From Bacteroidaceae bacterium (GTDB lineage Bacteria > Bacteroidota > Bacteroidia > Bacteroidales > Bacteroidaceae), in the NCBI GenBank assembly GCA_017526905.1, contig JAFXQT010000057.1, positions 1-64,000 on the forward strand: 64,000 nt of DNA. Reading direction: 5' to 3'. Under the pieces are notes generated by a model. It worked only from the letters and a program-made list of their open reading frames with translations. It had not been told where the DNA came from and made no database searches. Below are positions 7,008 through 16,335 of the stretch, piece after piece (the stretch's first letter is position 1; every line of letters starts with the position of its first letter). Position numbers and translations under genes: made by a program.

Positions 7008-9245
7008 TCACTTCTTCATGAACAGGCGGCCTTGACGTATGTAGAGCCCCTTGTGTACAGGCCGGCTTATGCGCTGGCCGGTGAGCAGGTAGGTGGCATT
7101 GTCGTGGGGGATGAGGGCGGTGGCGGGCCGTATGCCATCGGCCAGAAACGGGTCTGTCACGCTCAGGTTCGGGTTCTCGGTGATGTAGAAGGGCGAGCCG
7201 TGGTCGTTGAACGTCCAGTTGCGCACACCCTGCGGCGTGGTGCCTGTGCAGATGCAGGCGTAGTGCTTGTCGTCGCCGCCGGCCCCCAGGATGCTGAACG
7301 TGCCGGCCAGGCTGATGGTGCTGCCGTCGATGGTCTCGCCGGCGGCATTGGCCCTGATCTGTGCAAGCGGGGTGGCGGCATCGGTGAACACGTAGTCGCG
7401 GTCGGACAGCGTCACATACAGGCTGTTGCCCACGTTGCGCAGGTAATAGTTGCCGTCCTTCTGCAGGATCTGCCACGAGGTGCTGGCGTCAAAAGGGTCG
7501 ATGCGCTGCTGGTAGATGGTGGCCACGCGTGCATCGGACGGCAAGCCCTGGTAGGAGGTGTTGGTCACGCCGCGCAGACTCACGTAGCGGTCGGACACGC
7601 TGGTGTTCCACACCAGGTAGCCTTCCTGTGAGAGGGCGTGGATCAGGTAGGCCTTGGCGTTGCTCAGTTGGCCGAGGTTGCTGATGGTGTCGCCCTTCAA
7701 CGGCTTCCGGGCATCCTCGGTGAAGAGGCCTTCGATCTGCATCGTACCGCCCACCATGATGCTGGCCGGCAGCGTGAGGCAGTCGTTGTCGTCGAAGTCG
7801 GCTGCCGTGAAGGTGGCGGTCAGGTACTGCGGGTTGTCGCCCACTACGGCCTCGCCCTCCAGGCGGTAGCCATAGCGCACGGTGATGCCCTTGTAGCCGA
7901 AGCCTGGCGCGGGCTGCATCTTGATGGCGAAGGGCTGGCCGTAGGGCGCTTCGAAGTTGTTCAGCTCCTGACCGTCGGCTGTGAGCACGGCGCCGTTCAG
8001 CTGCTGGTCGCTCACCCTCACCACATCGGTGTGCACGTCGAGTAGCACATCGGTAATGCCGCCGCCGTTGCTCACGATATGGTTGGCCTCGCTGGTGTTG
8101 CCGCCCGGGTCGATGTTATTCCAGTCCACTTTGTAGCGCATGCGATAGAAGCCCGGTGCCGTAGCCGCCGGAACGGTGAAGGACGGCACGCCGTTGGCTA
8201 TCTGGTTGCCGTTGTTCACTGTGGTGCCGTCGCTCTTGTACCAGGTGGCCTCGGGCATGTAGGCGTTGTAGCTCACCAGGTCGCTGCCCTGGGCCGGCTT
8301 CATGTCGGCAGCCAGATCGTAGCTGAACGTGCCGTCGTTGCCCCAGTCCACATAGACGTAGGCGCTCATCCAGACACCGGTGTAGCCGAAGGTGGGCCGC
8401 ACGGTGTGGCCCGGCTTGGCGCTGAACACAGCGCTTTGTGTCTTGTCGTTGTAGATAAGGCCGGCCAGGCCGCCTGCTTCCTGTGTGGTGCCGGCGTTGC
8501 TGTTGCTCAGCCCCACCTTGTCCAGGTGGCGGTCCGTGCGGGTGGGTGTCTGTGCGCGGTCGAAGTTCACGGGGTAGCGCTCGCTGGAAAAGCGGCGTGC
8601 CGGGTTGCTGTCGATGAGCAACTGGTCAAAGTAGCAGGCAAAATCGGCCGCATCGGCATGGGGCGAACGCACATCGGGCACCAGCACAAGGCTGTATATG
8701 TCGATGCCTTTCGCAGGCTCCTGGTCGGTAGCGTAGCTGAAGCCCTTGAAGCCCAGCACCACGTCCTGCCACTGATCCGATGGCTCCACGTCCGAAGTCG
8801 AGAGCGCCCAGAACTGCTCGTCCTGACCCGTTTGCCAGCTCCACTCGTCCTCTACGCGCCGCCCCAGACCGATGGCCATCAGTCGGCTGGGTGCCGGCTT
8901 GTCGGCCAGGTAGGTCATCACGTGCAGATAGCGTGTCTGCTTGGTCAGTCGGAAGGGTTCCTTCAAGTCTATGCGCACGCCGAAGGTGTTCGAGCCGAAG
9001 CGGCTGCGCTGCACGGCCAGTACGCGAGCCGAAGTGTTGGGAGGGTAGCCCAGCACAGGGTCGGTGGCAGTGCATGGGTTGGCCACAACGGCTGCGTTGC
9101 CTTTCAGCTGGCCGGTGCGGAAGGGTGACGCTTCCCACGCATCGTAAACGCCGATGCTGCCGAAGTCGTCGGTATCGAAGTTGATGGTTTGTGCCGCTGC
9201 TGTCAGCGTGGTGGCAGCCAGGGCCGTAAGGATATAGCGTTTCAT
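7008..9245 (-). CDS. Secreted beta-rich protein of unknown function, paired with the fucosidase
   Basis: The 745-residue protein begins with a signal peptide (MKRYILTALAATTLTAAAQ). The N-terminal 220 residues look like a jelly-roll domain (FDTDDFGSIGVYDAWEAS). A region near residues 290-390 (YVYVDWGNDGTFSYD) resembles GEVED-type adhesion or carbohydrate-binding modules, and a further beta-rich C-terminal part follows. The C-terminus (YLLTGQRISRP..KGLYIRQGRLF) is a variant of the terminal signature shared by other secreted proteins in this window. No catalytic motif was recognised. It lies 33 bp downstream of the GH29 fucosidase and is probably co-transcribed, so a role in binding fucosylated glycan is possible; this is inference only. 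Confidence 0.7.
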   Translation of the reverse strand: MKRYILTALAATTLTAAAQTINFDTDDFGSIGVYDAWEASPFRTGQLKGNAAVVANPCTATDPVLGYPPNTSARVLAVQRSRFGSNTFGVRIDLKEPFRLTKQTRYLHVMTYLADKPAPSRLMAIGLGRRVEDEWSWQTGQDEQFWALSTSDVEPSDQWQDVVLGFKGFSYATDQEPAKGIDIYSLVLVPDVRSPHADAADFACYFDQLLIDSNPARRFSSERYPVNFDRAQTPTRTDRHLDKVGLSNSNAGTTQEAGGLAGLIYNDKTQSAVFSAKPGHTVRPTFGYTGVWMSAYVYVDWGNDGTFSYDLAADMKPAQGSDLVSYNAYMPEATWYKSDGTTVNNGNQIANGVPSFTVPAATAPGFYRMRYKVDWNNIDPGGNTSEANHIVSNGGGITDVLLDVHTDVVRVSDQQLNGAVLTADGQELNNFEAPYGQPFAIKMQPAPGFGYKGITVRYGYRLEGEAVVGDNPQYLTATFTAADFDDNDCLTLPASIMVGGTMQIEGLFTEDARKPLKGDTISNLGQLSNAKAYLIHALSQEGYLVWNTSVSDRYVSLRGVTNTSYQGLPSDARVATIYQQRIDPFDASTSWQILQKDGNYYLRNVGNSLYVTLSDRDYVFTDAATPLAQIRANAAGETIDGSTISLAGTFSILGAGGDDKHYACICTGTTPQGVRNWTFNDHGSPFYITENPNLSVTDPFLADGIRPATALIPHDNATYLLTGQRISRPVHKGLYIRQGRLFMKK

Positions 9246-9278
9246 GTGTATGCTTGATCTATAGGGTGGGGGTGAGGT

Positions 9279-10805
9279 TCAGAACACACTCAGGCTGGAC
9301 AGCAGCGGACAGGCACGGCTGTCGTCGATACTGATGCGCAGGGCCTTGGCCTGATAGCCGTTGCCGTAGCTGCTGCTGGTCGAGCCGTTCAGCGGGATGA
9401 TGCGCTTGTAGCCCACGGTGGTGGTTTCGCAGGTCGTGGCCAGCGGCTTCCAGGTGCTGCCGTCGGTTGCGTATTCGACATGGAAACGCTTGATACGTTG
9501 TCCCTTGCGTATGAACTCCATCAGTTGTAGGTAGCGTATGGTTTGCGGCGTGTCCCAGGTCAGTGTGATGGTGGCTGCGGTGGTGCCGTCATTGGCAGCC
9601 CAGTAGGTGTCCTTGTCGGCATCGGTCATGTTGGCAGCCTCGTAGTTGCGTGCCGCACCGGCGGTGCGTGTCTCGCTCACTTCGATGTGTGCCGCCGGCG
9701 CCAGGTCCTTGCCCAGTCGCTGGCCGAGCATCTTGCCCAGTTCGGCCAGGCGGTTCACTGTGGCTTGCGGCAGTGCCCCCGACTTGTCGGGCGGGCAGTT
9801 CAATATAAGGGTGGCATTGCGCCCCACCGTTTCCAGGTACATCTGGAAAAGACGTTCGGCCGAGAGCACCGTCTCGCCGTTGTGCCAGAACCAGCCGCCC
9901 GACGTGGCTTTTGCATCGCTCTCGCCCGGCAGCCAAATCCAGCCTTGCTCCTGCCCGTACATGCCTGTGAACGAGCCGCCGCGGTCGGCCATGGCCCAGT
10001 TGGTCTCGCCGGCCCAGCCTTGCTCGTTGCCTATCCAGCGGGCCTCGCCGCCCACGCCCCACATCACGCAGTTGGGGGCTATCTGGTGCACGCGGGCACG
10101 CAGGTTTGGAATGTCGTAGTAGATGCTGGCGTCCACGCTCACGTTGGCGTTGCGTCCGCCATAGTAGCCTGTGCCGCCGTTGGCGCCGTCAAACCACATC
10201 TCGAACTGGTCGCTGCCATATTCGGCCAGCTCCAGGCATTGACGCAGAAACACGTCGGTAACGTAGTTGTCCTCGCCGTAGAAGGCCGAGTTGCGGTCCC
10301 ACGGCGACACGTAGAAGCCGTACTTCATGCCCAGTGCCTGGGCCGCTGCAGCGAAGTCGCGTGGGATGTTGGTGGCGCGGCCGTAGGCATTGCCGGCGCC
10401 GCTCACATTGTGGGTGGTGGTGGCTGTGGGCCATAGGCAGAAACCGTCGTGATGCTTCACCACGGCTATGCCCCCCTTCATGCCGGCAGCCTTCACCGCT
10501 TCCAGCCATTGGCGCGGGTTGGGCGCGGCGGTGGGCGCAAAAATCGATTCCTTTTCATCGCCGTTGCCCCATTCCTTGCCGGTGTAGGTGTTCATGCCGT
10601 AGTGGAAGAAGGCGTAGAACTCCGTCTCGTTCCACGCCAGTTGTCGCTCGGTGGGCACGGGTTGGCAGGGGGCGGGCTCGTTGTCGGGCCAGGTCAGCGC
10701 CTCGTCGGTCAGTTCAAATGGTTGCTGTGCCAGCATGCTGTTGGTGGCCATGATGGCGTATGCCAGCGTCAGGCACATAAGGTAGGTTAAAGTTCGGTGT
10801 TTCAT
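9279..10805 (-). CDS. Secreted GH29 alpha-L-fucosidase with C-terminal F5/8-type module
   Basis: The start was chosen at MKHRTLTYLM, which gives 508 residues and a signal peptide ending near LAQQ; the frame opens eight codons earlier, but that stretch contains the promoter. The catalytic domain shows FHYGMNTYTGKEW, KHHDGFCLW (residues 117-125) and MWFDGAN, whose Asp (about D206) is the expected nucleophile. It would release terminal alpha-L-fucose from glycans in the periplasm or outside. Residues from about 370 onward (YEAANMTDADKDTYW, then IRYLQLMEFIRKGQRIKRF) look like a discoidin/CBM32-type binding module. It is the first gene of a two-gene minus-strand operon with its own TAACTTTG promoter. 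Linkage specificity cannot be told from the sequence. Confidence 0.88.
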   Translation of the reverse strand: MKHRTLTYLMCLTLAYAIMATNSMLAQQPFELTDEALTWPDNEPAPCQPVPTERQLAWNETEFYAFFHYGMNTYTGKEWGNGDEKESIFAPTAAPNPRQWLEAVKAAGMKGGIAVVKHHDGFCLWPTATTTHNVSGAGNAYGRATNIPRDFAAAAQALGMKYGFYVSPWDRNSAFYGEDNYVTDVFLRQCLELAEYGSDQFEMWFDGANGGTGYYGGRNANVSVDASIYYDIPNLRARVHQIAPNCVMWGVGGEARWIGNEQGWAGETNWAMADRGGSFTGMYGQEQGWIWLPGESDAKATSGGWFWHNGETVLSAERLFQMYLETVGRNATLILNCPPDKSGALPQATVNRLAELGKMLGQRLGKDLAPAAHIEVSETRTAGAARNYEAANMTDADKDTYWAANDGTTAATITLTWDTPQTIRYLQLMEFIRKGQRIKRFHVEYATDGSTWKPLATTCETTTVGYKRIIPLNGSTSSSYGNGYQAKALRISIDDSRACPLLSSLSVF

Positions 10806-10828
10806 TCGATTGAAGGCTTTGGATGGCA

Positions 10829-10836
10829 CAAAGTTA
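10829..10836 (-). promoter_or_regulatory. Promoter -7 box for the fucosidase operon
   Basis: The minus strand reads TAACTTTG here, matching TAnnTTTG. It lies 23 bp upstream of the fucosidase start at 10805 and diverges from the xseA promoter. Confidence 0.6.
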
Positions 10837-10890
10837 GTGAAAGCAACGAATTAAGTGCAGCAATCCTTGCTTTTTTTCACTCTATTTCCT

Positions 10891-10898
10891 TATTTTTG
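10891..10898 (+). promoter_or_regulatory. Promoter -7 box for xseA
   Basis: TATTTTTG matches TAnnTTTG. A CTTG at 10866-10869 could be the -33 element. It lies 22 bp upstream of the xseA start and supports the start at 10921 over the upstream in-frame codons. Confidence 0.6.
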
Positions 10899-10920
10899 CA
10901 GCGGAAAGACAAGAAATGGC

Positions 10921-12231
10921 ATGGAATCGGCAACCCTATCGCTCTACGAACTGAATAATCTGGTGCGCTCCGTCCTGGAGGCTGAACTGGATGGCGAGTA
11001 CTGGCTCGAAGCCGAACTCTCCGAGGTGCGCCTTGCCTCCAACGGACACTGCTATGTGGAGTTCGTACAAAAGGATGGCTCGGGCCGAACCCTTGTGGCA
11101 CGTGCGCGGGGCACCATCTGGGCACGTGTGTACAACCTCCTGGTGCCCCTGTTCGAACGCGCCACAGGCGAGCGCCTTCGGGCGGGTATGAAGGTGCGCG
11201 TGCAAGTGACGGTCGGCTTCCACGAACTGTATGGCTACGCCCTCAATGTGGTGGATATCGATCCCGCCTATACGCTTGGCGACATGGCGCAGCGCCGCCG
11301 CGAGATCCTGGCCCGGCTGGAAGCCGATGGCATCGCAACCGACAACAAGGCACTGCCATTGCCTGCCCTGATGAAGCGTGTGGCGGTGGTTTCATCGGCC
11401 ACGGCGGCTGGCTATGGCGACTTCTGCGACCAGCTGGAACACAACGACTACGGTCTCTGCTTCCAAGCGGAACTCTTCCCGGCCGTGATGCAGGGCACCA
11501 ATGTGGAGGAGAGCGTGCTTGCCGCCCTTGAAGCCATCATGGACAGGGCCGACGAGTTCGATGTGGTGGTCATTATCCGAGGCGGAGGGGCCACCAGCGA
11601 CCTGAGCGATTTCGACACCTATCCCCTGGCGGCAGCCGTGGCTCAGATGCCGTTGCCCGTAATAGTGGGCATAGGGCACGAGCGCGACGAGACCGTATTA
11701 GATTATGTAGCGCACACGCGCGTGAAGACACCTACAGCCGCTGCCGCCTTCCTCATCCAGCATGGAGCCGACCAGTTGGCTGCCCTGCAGACCCTTGCCA
11801 CTACGTTCCAGACCCTTGCCGCACGTCGGTTGCAGTATCAGCAGGAACGCTTGCAACGCCTCACCGCCACCTTGCCCCGCGCCTTTGCCTTGGTGCACGA
11901 GCGACAGGGGCGACGGCTGGACAGCCTCGGCGCACGCCTCGGCATGGCAGCCCAGCGCCATCTGCTCACCTGTCACCGCCAGTTGGAGCGGCAATCGGAC
12001 GGCATCGGCCAGCACGCCCGTCTGCAACTACGCGATGCCCGCACCCGTCTGCAACTGCTTCAAGGCCGCCTTGAAGCCCTCGACCCTGTGCTGCAGCTGC
12101 GCCGTGGCTACTCGCTCACCTATACCGCCGATGGCCGTCTGCTCCGTTCGGCAGCCCACGTGCCTCCCGGCACAACCCTCACCACTCGCCTGGCCGACGG
12201 CACCCTCACTTCTGTGGTGAATGACGAATGA
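10921..12231 (+). CDS. xseA: Exodeoxyribonuclease VII large subunit
   Basis: The 436-residue protein has the N-terminal OB-fold (LYELNNLVRSVLEAELDGEYWLEAE is split here by the conserved EAELSEV segment) and the catalytic core with VAVVSSATAAGYGDF, VVIIRGGGATSDLSDFD and GIGHERDETVLDYVAH. A long coiled-coil region follows and the C-terminus ends with LRRGYSLTY. Together with XseB it degrades single-stranded DNA to oligonucleotides. Length agrees with the family. The start MESATLSLYELN follows a TATTTTTG box by 22 bp. The small subunit gene lies 157 bp downstream, separated by a short tandem repeat. Confidence 0.95.
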   Translation: MESATLSLYELNNLVRSVLEAELDGEYWLEAELSEVRLASNGHCYVEFVQKDGSGRTLVARARGTIWARVYNLLVPLFERATGERLRAGMKVRVQVTVGFHELYGYALNVVDIDPAYTLGDMAQRRREILARLEADGIATDNKALPLPALMKRVAVVSSATAAGYGDFCDQLEHNDYGLCFQAELFPAVMQGTNVEESVLAALEAIMDRADEFDVVVIIRGGGATSDLSDFDTYPLAAAVAQMPLPVIVGIGHERDETVLDYVAHTRVKTPTAAAAFLIQHGADQLAALQTLATTFQTLAARRLQYQQERLQRLTATLPRAFALVHERQGRRLDSLGARLGMAAQRHLLTCHRQLERQSDGIGQHARLQLRDARTRLQLLQGRLEALDPVLQLRRGYSLTYTADGRLLRSAAHVPPGTTLTTRLADGTLTSVVNDE

Positions 12232-12261
12232 CGAATGATGAATGATGAATGACGAATGATG
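12219..12261 (+). repeat. Short tandem repeat spanning the xseA stop codon
   Basis: Five near-perfect 9-bp units of the type GAATGAYGA cover the last codons and stop of xseA and the start of the gap. A small hairpin (ATCGCGG 12280-12286 with CCGCGAT 12291-12297) follows. Copy-number change could alter the last few XseA residues. Confidence 0.75.
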
Positions 12262-12388
12262 CCCCCTTCTTCACAGTGCATCGCGGTTTCCCGCGATGTC
12301 AAATGCCAAGCGTCGCCCCTCCTCCCTTCACTGGATTGCGCTTTCCTCACGATGAATCCCCCCCATTTCTCACCAACTCCATCCCAAC

Positions 12389-12583
12389 ATGAATAAAGAA
12401 CTCACCTACGAAGCAGCCATGCAGCGCCTTGAAGCCCTGGCCCGCGAGATGGAAGCCGGTCAGGTACCCATCGACGAGCTGGCCGCCAAACTTCAGGAAG
12501 CACAGCAGCTGCTCCGCTTCTGTCAGGACAAACTCACCAAGGCCGATGCCGAAGTGCAGAAACTGCTTCAGCCGAATGAATAG
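12389..12583 (+). CDS. xseB: Exodeoxyribonuclease VII small subunit
   Basis: The 64-residue helical protein has the family's typical sequence (YEAAMQRLEALAREMEAG, then LQEAQQLLRFCQDKL) and length. It binds the helical region of XseA. Its last 8 bp overlap the start of the sulfatase gene, so translation of the two is probably coupled, although they are functionally unrelated. Confidence 0.93.
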   Translation: MNKELTYEAAMQRLEALAREMEAGQVPIDELAAKLQEAQQLLRFCQDKLTKADAEVQKLLQPNE

Positions 12584-14129
12584 GCACCACACAGCCCTTG
12601 CCCTGCTGGCCCCCCTTTCGTCGGTAGCCCTTGGCAGCCCCCTGCCTTCGGCCGCTGCGCAAAGTGCCCCGCAACGCCCCAACATCATCCTTTTTATGGT
12701 CGATGATATGGGGTGGCAGGACACTTCTGTGCCCTTTTGGACCCGTCGCACCGACCTGAATGACACCTATCGCACCCCCAATATGGAGCGTCTGGCCCGT
12801 CAGGGCATGCTCTTCACTCAGGCTTATGCCAGTGCCATCAGCTCGCCCAGTCGCTGCTCGTTGCTCACTGGTGCCAATGCTGCGCGCCACTGTGTGACCA
12901 ACTGGACCCGCCAGCGCGACCGTGTCACCGACGCGCCCGACTCGCTGCTGCAGCCGCCTCAATGGAACTGCAACGGCATCTGCCAAGTGCCAGGCACCCC
13001 TCACACTTTCGTTGCCCGCTCCTATGTGGATATTCTCCGTGCTGCGGGTTACCACACCATCCATGTGGGCAAAGCGCACTGGGGCGCCGCGGGTACCCCG
13101 GGCGAGCAACCCGCTCATTTCGGCTTTGAGGTGAACATAGCAGGCCATGCCGCCGGAGGGCCCGCCACTTATCTCAGCGAGCGGCGCTATGGTTACGATG
13201 CCGACGGACGGCCCACCTACGACTTCGCCGTACCCCATTTGCAAGCCTATTGGGACACCGGCACCTTTCTCACCGAAGCCCTCACCCAGGAAGCCCTCAA
13301 GGCGCTGGACCGTGCTCAGGCCTACCGCCAACCTTTCTATCTCTACCTCTCGCACTATGCCGTGCACGTGCCCATCGACCGCGATCCGCGCTATTTTGAC
13401 AAATACAAGCAGCAGGGCCTGTCGGACAAGGAGGCGGCCTATGCCTCGCTCGTGGAGGGCATGGACAAGAGCTTGGGCGATGTGCTGGACTGGTTAGAGC
13501 GCAATGGTCAGGCCGACAACACCATCGTCATCTTTATGAGCGACAATGGCGGCTATGCCACCGGAACGGCTTGGCGCGATGCTCCCCTCTACACTCAGAA
13601 TCGCCCCTTGCGTTGCGGCAAGGGCTCGTTGCACGAAGGAGGCATCCGTGAACCGCTCCTGGTCCGTTGGCCTGGGGTGACCCGACCGGGCAGCCGCCAG
13701 GATGCCTGTGTTATCATCGAGGACTTCTTTCCCACCATTCTGGAGATGGCTGGCATCCGCCGCTATCAGGTGCCGCAGGTGGTCGATGGTCGTAGCTTCG
13801 TGCCGCTGCTACAGGGCCGCGCCCCTTCCCGGCACGACCGTACGCTCATTTGGAACTACCCCAACGCGTGGGGAGATACAGGCCCTGGCATCGACCTGAA
13901 CTGTGCCATACGCCAAGGACGCTGGAAGTTGCTCTATTCCTACAAGACCCGTCGGCGCGAGCTCTACGACCTCTCTGCCGATATAGGCGAGGAGCACGAC
14001 CTTGCTGCCATACGTCCCGATGTGGTGAGACGTCTGTCGCGGCAACTGGGGCGGCGTTTGCGTGCCATGGGAGCCCAGCGCCCCATCGTGAAGGCCACGG
14101 GACTGCCATGTCCCTGGCCCGATGAGTAA
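12576..14129 (+). CDS. Secreted serine-type sulfatase
   Basis: The start MNRHHTALALL gives a 517-residue protein with a signal peptide ending near SAAAQS. Sulfatase landmarks are VDDMGW (metal-binding D43-D44) and the formylglycine signature S-S-P-S-R (catalytic Ser about S89) followed by LLTG. Other family signatures are HVGKAHWG, FMSDNGGYATGT, and RPLRCGKGSLHEGGIREPLLVRWP, here split as GKGSLHEGG and REPLLVRWP. The Ser form implies activation by an anaerobic sulfatase-maturating radical SAM enzyme, not encoded in this window. It would hydrolyse sulfate esters on glycans in the periplasm. It overlaps xseB by 8 bp and precedes the CAZyme operon. The S1 subfamily and therefore the substrate cannot be assigned by eye. 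Confidence 0.9.
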   Translation: MNRHHTALALLAPLSSVALGSPLPSAAAQSAPQRPNIILFMVDDMGWQDTSVPFWTRRTDLNDTYRTPNMERLARQGMLFTQAYASAISSPSRCSLLTGANAARHCVTNWTRQRDRVTDAPDSLLQPPQWNCNGICQVPGTPHTFVARSYVDILRAAGYHTIHVGKAHWGAAGTPGEQPAHFGFEVNIAGHAAGGPATYLSERRYGYDADGRPTYDFAVPHLQAYWDTGTFLTEALTQEALKALDRAQAYRQPFYLYLSHYAVHVPIDRDPRYFDKYKQQGLSDKEAAYASLVEGMDKSLGDVLDWLERNGQADNTIVIFMSDNGGYATGTAWRDAPLYTQNRPLRCGKGSLHEGGIREPLLVRWPGVTRPGSRQDACVIIEDFFPTILEMAGIRRYQVPQVVDGRSFVPLLQGRAPSRHDRTLIWNYPNAWGDTGPGIDLNCAIRQGRWKLLYSYKTRRRELYDLSADIGEEHDLAAIRPDVVRRLSRQLGRRLRAMGAQRPIVKATGLPCPWPDE

Positions 14130-14217
14130 GCGTCTCATCGTCATGCATGTGGCTGCTTTTGATACGTGAGCGAACAAAAAGGAAACAATCCCAAAAGCGC
14201 AGACGGTCGCTTCGTCC

Positions 14218-14225
14218 TACCTTTG
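14218..14225 (+). promoter_or_regulatory. Promoter -7 box for the six-gene CAZyme operon
   Basis: TACCTTTG matches TAnnTTTG and lies 30 bp upstream of the GH43 start at 14256. No clear TTTG was found at the -33 spacing, which may mean that an activator is needed. Confidence 0.6.
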
Positions 14226-14255
14226 CAACGCAAACCTCTATAAACGCATGCCTCT

Positions 14256-16310
14256 ATGAGACGTTTCCTCCTTCCAACCCTCCTCTTGGCTGCCGTGTCC
14301 GCAGCCACTGCTCAGAACCCTTATCTGCCCCTGTGGGAACATGTGCCCGACGGCGAACCCCGCGTCTTTCAGGACCCTGACCGCCCTGGCCATCTGCGGG
14401 CCTACATCATCGGCTCGCACGACACTCACTACAGCGAGTACTGCGGCAATGACGTGCGCATGTGGTCGGCCCCGGTTGAGGACCTGACACAGTGGCGCGA
14501 CGAAGGTCCCATCTTCAAGCATTATGTCGATGGCAAGTGGGACACCATGTATGCCCCCGACCTGGTGGAGGTGCGTGACCCCGCCACCGGTCGCCTCACC
14601 TATTGGCTCTATCCCCACTCGCGCGGATGGCGGCGCACCCCGATGGTATGTCGTGCCGACCGCCCCGACGGCCCGTTCACGCCGGTGAACCTCACGCCCG
14701 ACGGCCGTGCCTGTGTCGAAGGTTCGCGCATCGACTTCGACCCCTCCGTGTTCGTGCAGCCCATCACCGATAAGAAAGACCCCGACTATGCCCGTGGCTT
14801 CCGTGCCTACGTGTACTACGGGTTCCAACATTCCACGGCCTTCGAGCTGGATCAGTCCAATATGTATGCCGTGCGCCCCGGCACCGAGGTGCACGATTAC
14901 TTCATTCCCGCCAGTTCGCGTTATGGCGTGGTGCGCGACCCCGAAGGCACGCAGTACCCGGCGCTCTACAGCGGGCAGAACCCAGGCGACTTCAACTTCT
15001 TCGAAGCCTCCAGCATCCGACAGGTGGGCAACAAGTATGTCATGGTGTTCTCCGGCTTCAGTGGCCCCGACTACGGCCTCGGCTCCACCAACTCGGCCCT
15101 GCGCTATGCCTATGGCGACTCGCCCCTGGGCCCGTGGCGTTCGGGCGGCGTGCTGGTTGACTCTCGCGGTGTGGTGCCCAACGAGGACGGCACCCGGCTC
15201 ACGGGCACCAACTTCGCACATAACACCCACGGCTCGCTGCAGCAGATCAACGGCCAGTGGTACGTCTTTTATCACCGTCCGCCCCGTGGCTTTGCCAATG
15301 CCCGCCAAGCCATGGTGGCACCTGTCAAGATTGAATGGGACAAGAAGCCAGTGGCCAAGGGCGGCAAGGTGCGCATCGTGGCCTATGACCCCTATGCCAA
15401 GAACCAGGAGTGGACGGCACGCGCCGCCGATGGCACGGAATATACCGGCGCCGAGGTCACCAGCGAGGGCTTCCAGATTTTCGGCCTGCCACCCTATCGC
15501 TACTATTCTGCTGGTATCGCCTGCTACGTGTCCGGCCCCGGCTCCAACGAGTGGATGCAGGATAACCACGACTGCTGGTCCGATCACATGGACCTGGCCG
15601 GTGTGAAGAACGGTGGCATCATCGGCTTCAAGTACTTCGGCTTCGGAGGTCTGGCACAGTCGGCCAAGGGCCTGCCTGCGTTCCCTGGCACTCAAAAGGG
15701 CGACGGTACGCAGCTCTGCCTCAACCTCACTCCCGGTGGGCATGGCGCCTTCCGCATCCATGTTATGTTGGACGGTCCCTATGCCAATGCCGTGTGGCAT
15801 GGCCGTGAGATTGCTGTGGTCGAGGTGCCGGCCGATGCACCGCGCCAGGCCACGACCTATAGTGTGCCCGTGCCCGAAGTGGAAGGACTTCAGGGCAAGC
15901 ATGCCATCTATCTGCTGGTCGAAGGCCCCGAGGTGGTGGCCGAACAGAACATACGTCCGCAGTACGGGCGTGCACCGCGCCAGCAACGTCCCGAAGGGCT
16001 GCTCGCTCTGCATGGCATAGGTTTTGCCAAGCCTGGCACGCCCTGTCAGCCCCCCGTGGTGCCCACCCTCACCATCACGGCCGACGGCCATCGGGTGAAT
16101 ATGCAGGCGGCTCCCATCTTCAGCAGCAACACCAATGGCTACACCGAGGTGAACCACTATCAGCTCTATGCCCCGCTTACCGACGGCAGCGTGATCCAGG
16201 CTGAGGCTTCCGTGCCTGGCGTGAGCATCAAGGTGAGCCCCGTGGCCGATGGCCGCGCCACCGTGCGCGCTACTTATCAGGGCCACGAAAAGGTGTTCCT
16301 CATCAACTAA
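14256..16310 (+). CDS. Secreted GH43-like glycoside hydrolase
   Basis: The 684-residue protein has a signal peptide (MRRFLLPTLLLAAVSAATAQ). The N-terminal ~360 residues form a five-bladed propeller of the GH43 type. Candidate catalytic residues are Asp in VFQDPD (about D40), Asp in RIDFDPSVF (about D162) and Glu in NFFEASSI (about E250). The C-terminal half has two beta-rich regions; one (YYSAGIACYVSGPGSNEW) may bind carbohydrate. Arabinofuranosidase, xylosidase or exo-galactanase activity are all possible within GH43, and the subfamily was not recognised. It is the first gene of an operon with the GH97 gene 25 bp downstream. Confidence 0.8.
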   Translation: MRRFLLPTLLLAAVSAATAQNPYLPLWEHVPDGEPRVFQDPDRPGHLRAYIIGSHDTHYSEYCGNDVRMWSAPVEDLTQWRDEGPIFKHYVDGKWDTMYAPDLVEVRDPATGRLTYWLYPHSRGWRRTPMVCRADRPDGPFTPVNLTPDGRACVEGSRIDFDPSVFVQPITDKKDPDYARGFRAYVYYGFQHSTAFELDQSNMYAVRPGTEVHDYFIPASSRYGVVRDPEGTQYPALYSGQNPGDFNFFEASSIRQVGNKYVMVFSGFSGPDYGLGSTNSALRYAYGDSPLGPWRSGGVLVDSRGVVPNEDGTRLTGTNFAHNTHGSLQQINGQWYVFYHRPPRGFANARQAMVAPVKIEWDKKPVAKGGKVRIVAYDPYAKNQEWTARAADGTEYTGAEVTSEGFQIFGLPPYRYYSAGIACYVSGPGSNEWMQDNHDCWSDHMDLAGVKNGGIIGFKYFGFGGLAQSAKGLPAFPGTQKGDGTQLCLNLTPGGHGAFRIHVMLDGPYANAVWHGREIAVVEVPADAPRQATTYSVPVPEVEGLQGKHAIYLLVEGPEVVAEQNIRPQYGRAPRQQRPEGLLALHGIGFAKPGTPCQPPVVPTLTITADGHRVNMQAAPIFSSNTNGYTEVNHYQLYAPLTDGSVIQAEASVPGVSIKVSPVADGRATVRATYQGHEKVFLIN

Positions 16311-16335
16311 TTCCTCATTATTCCTCTCGCCGGCT

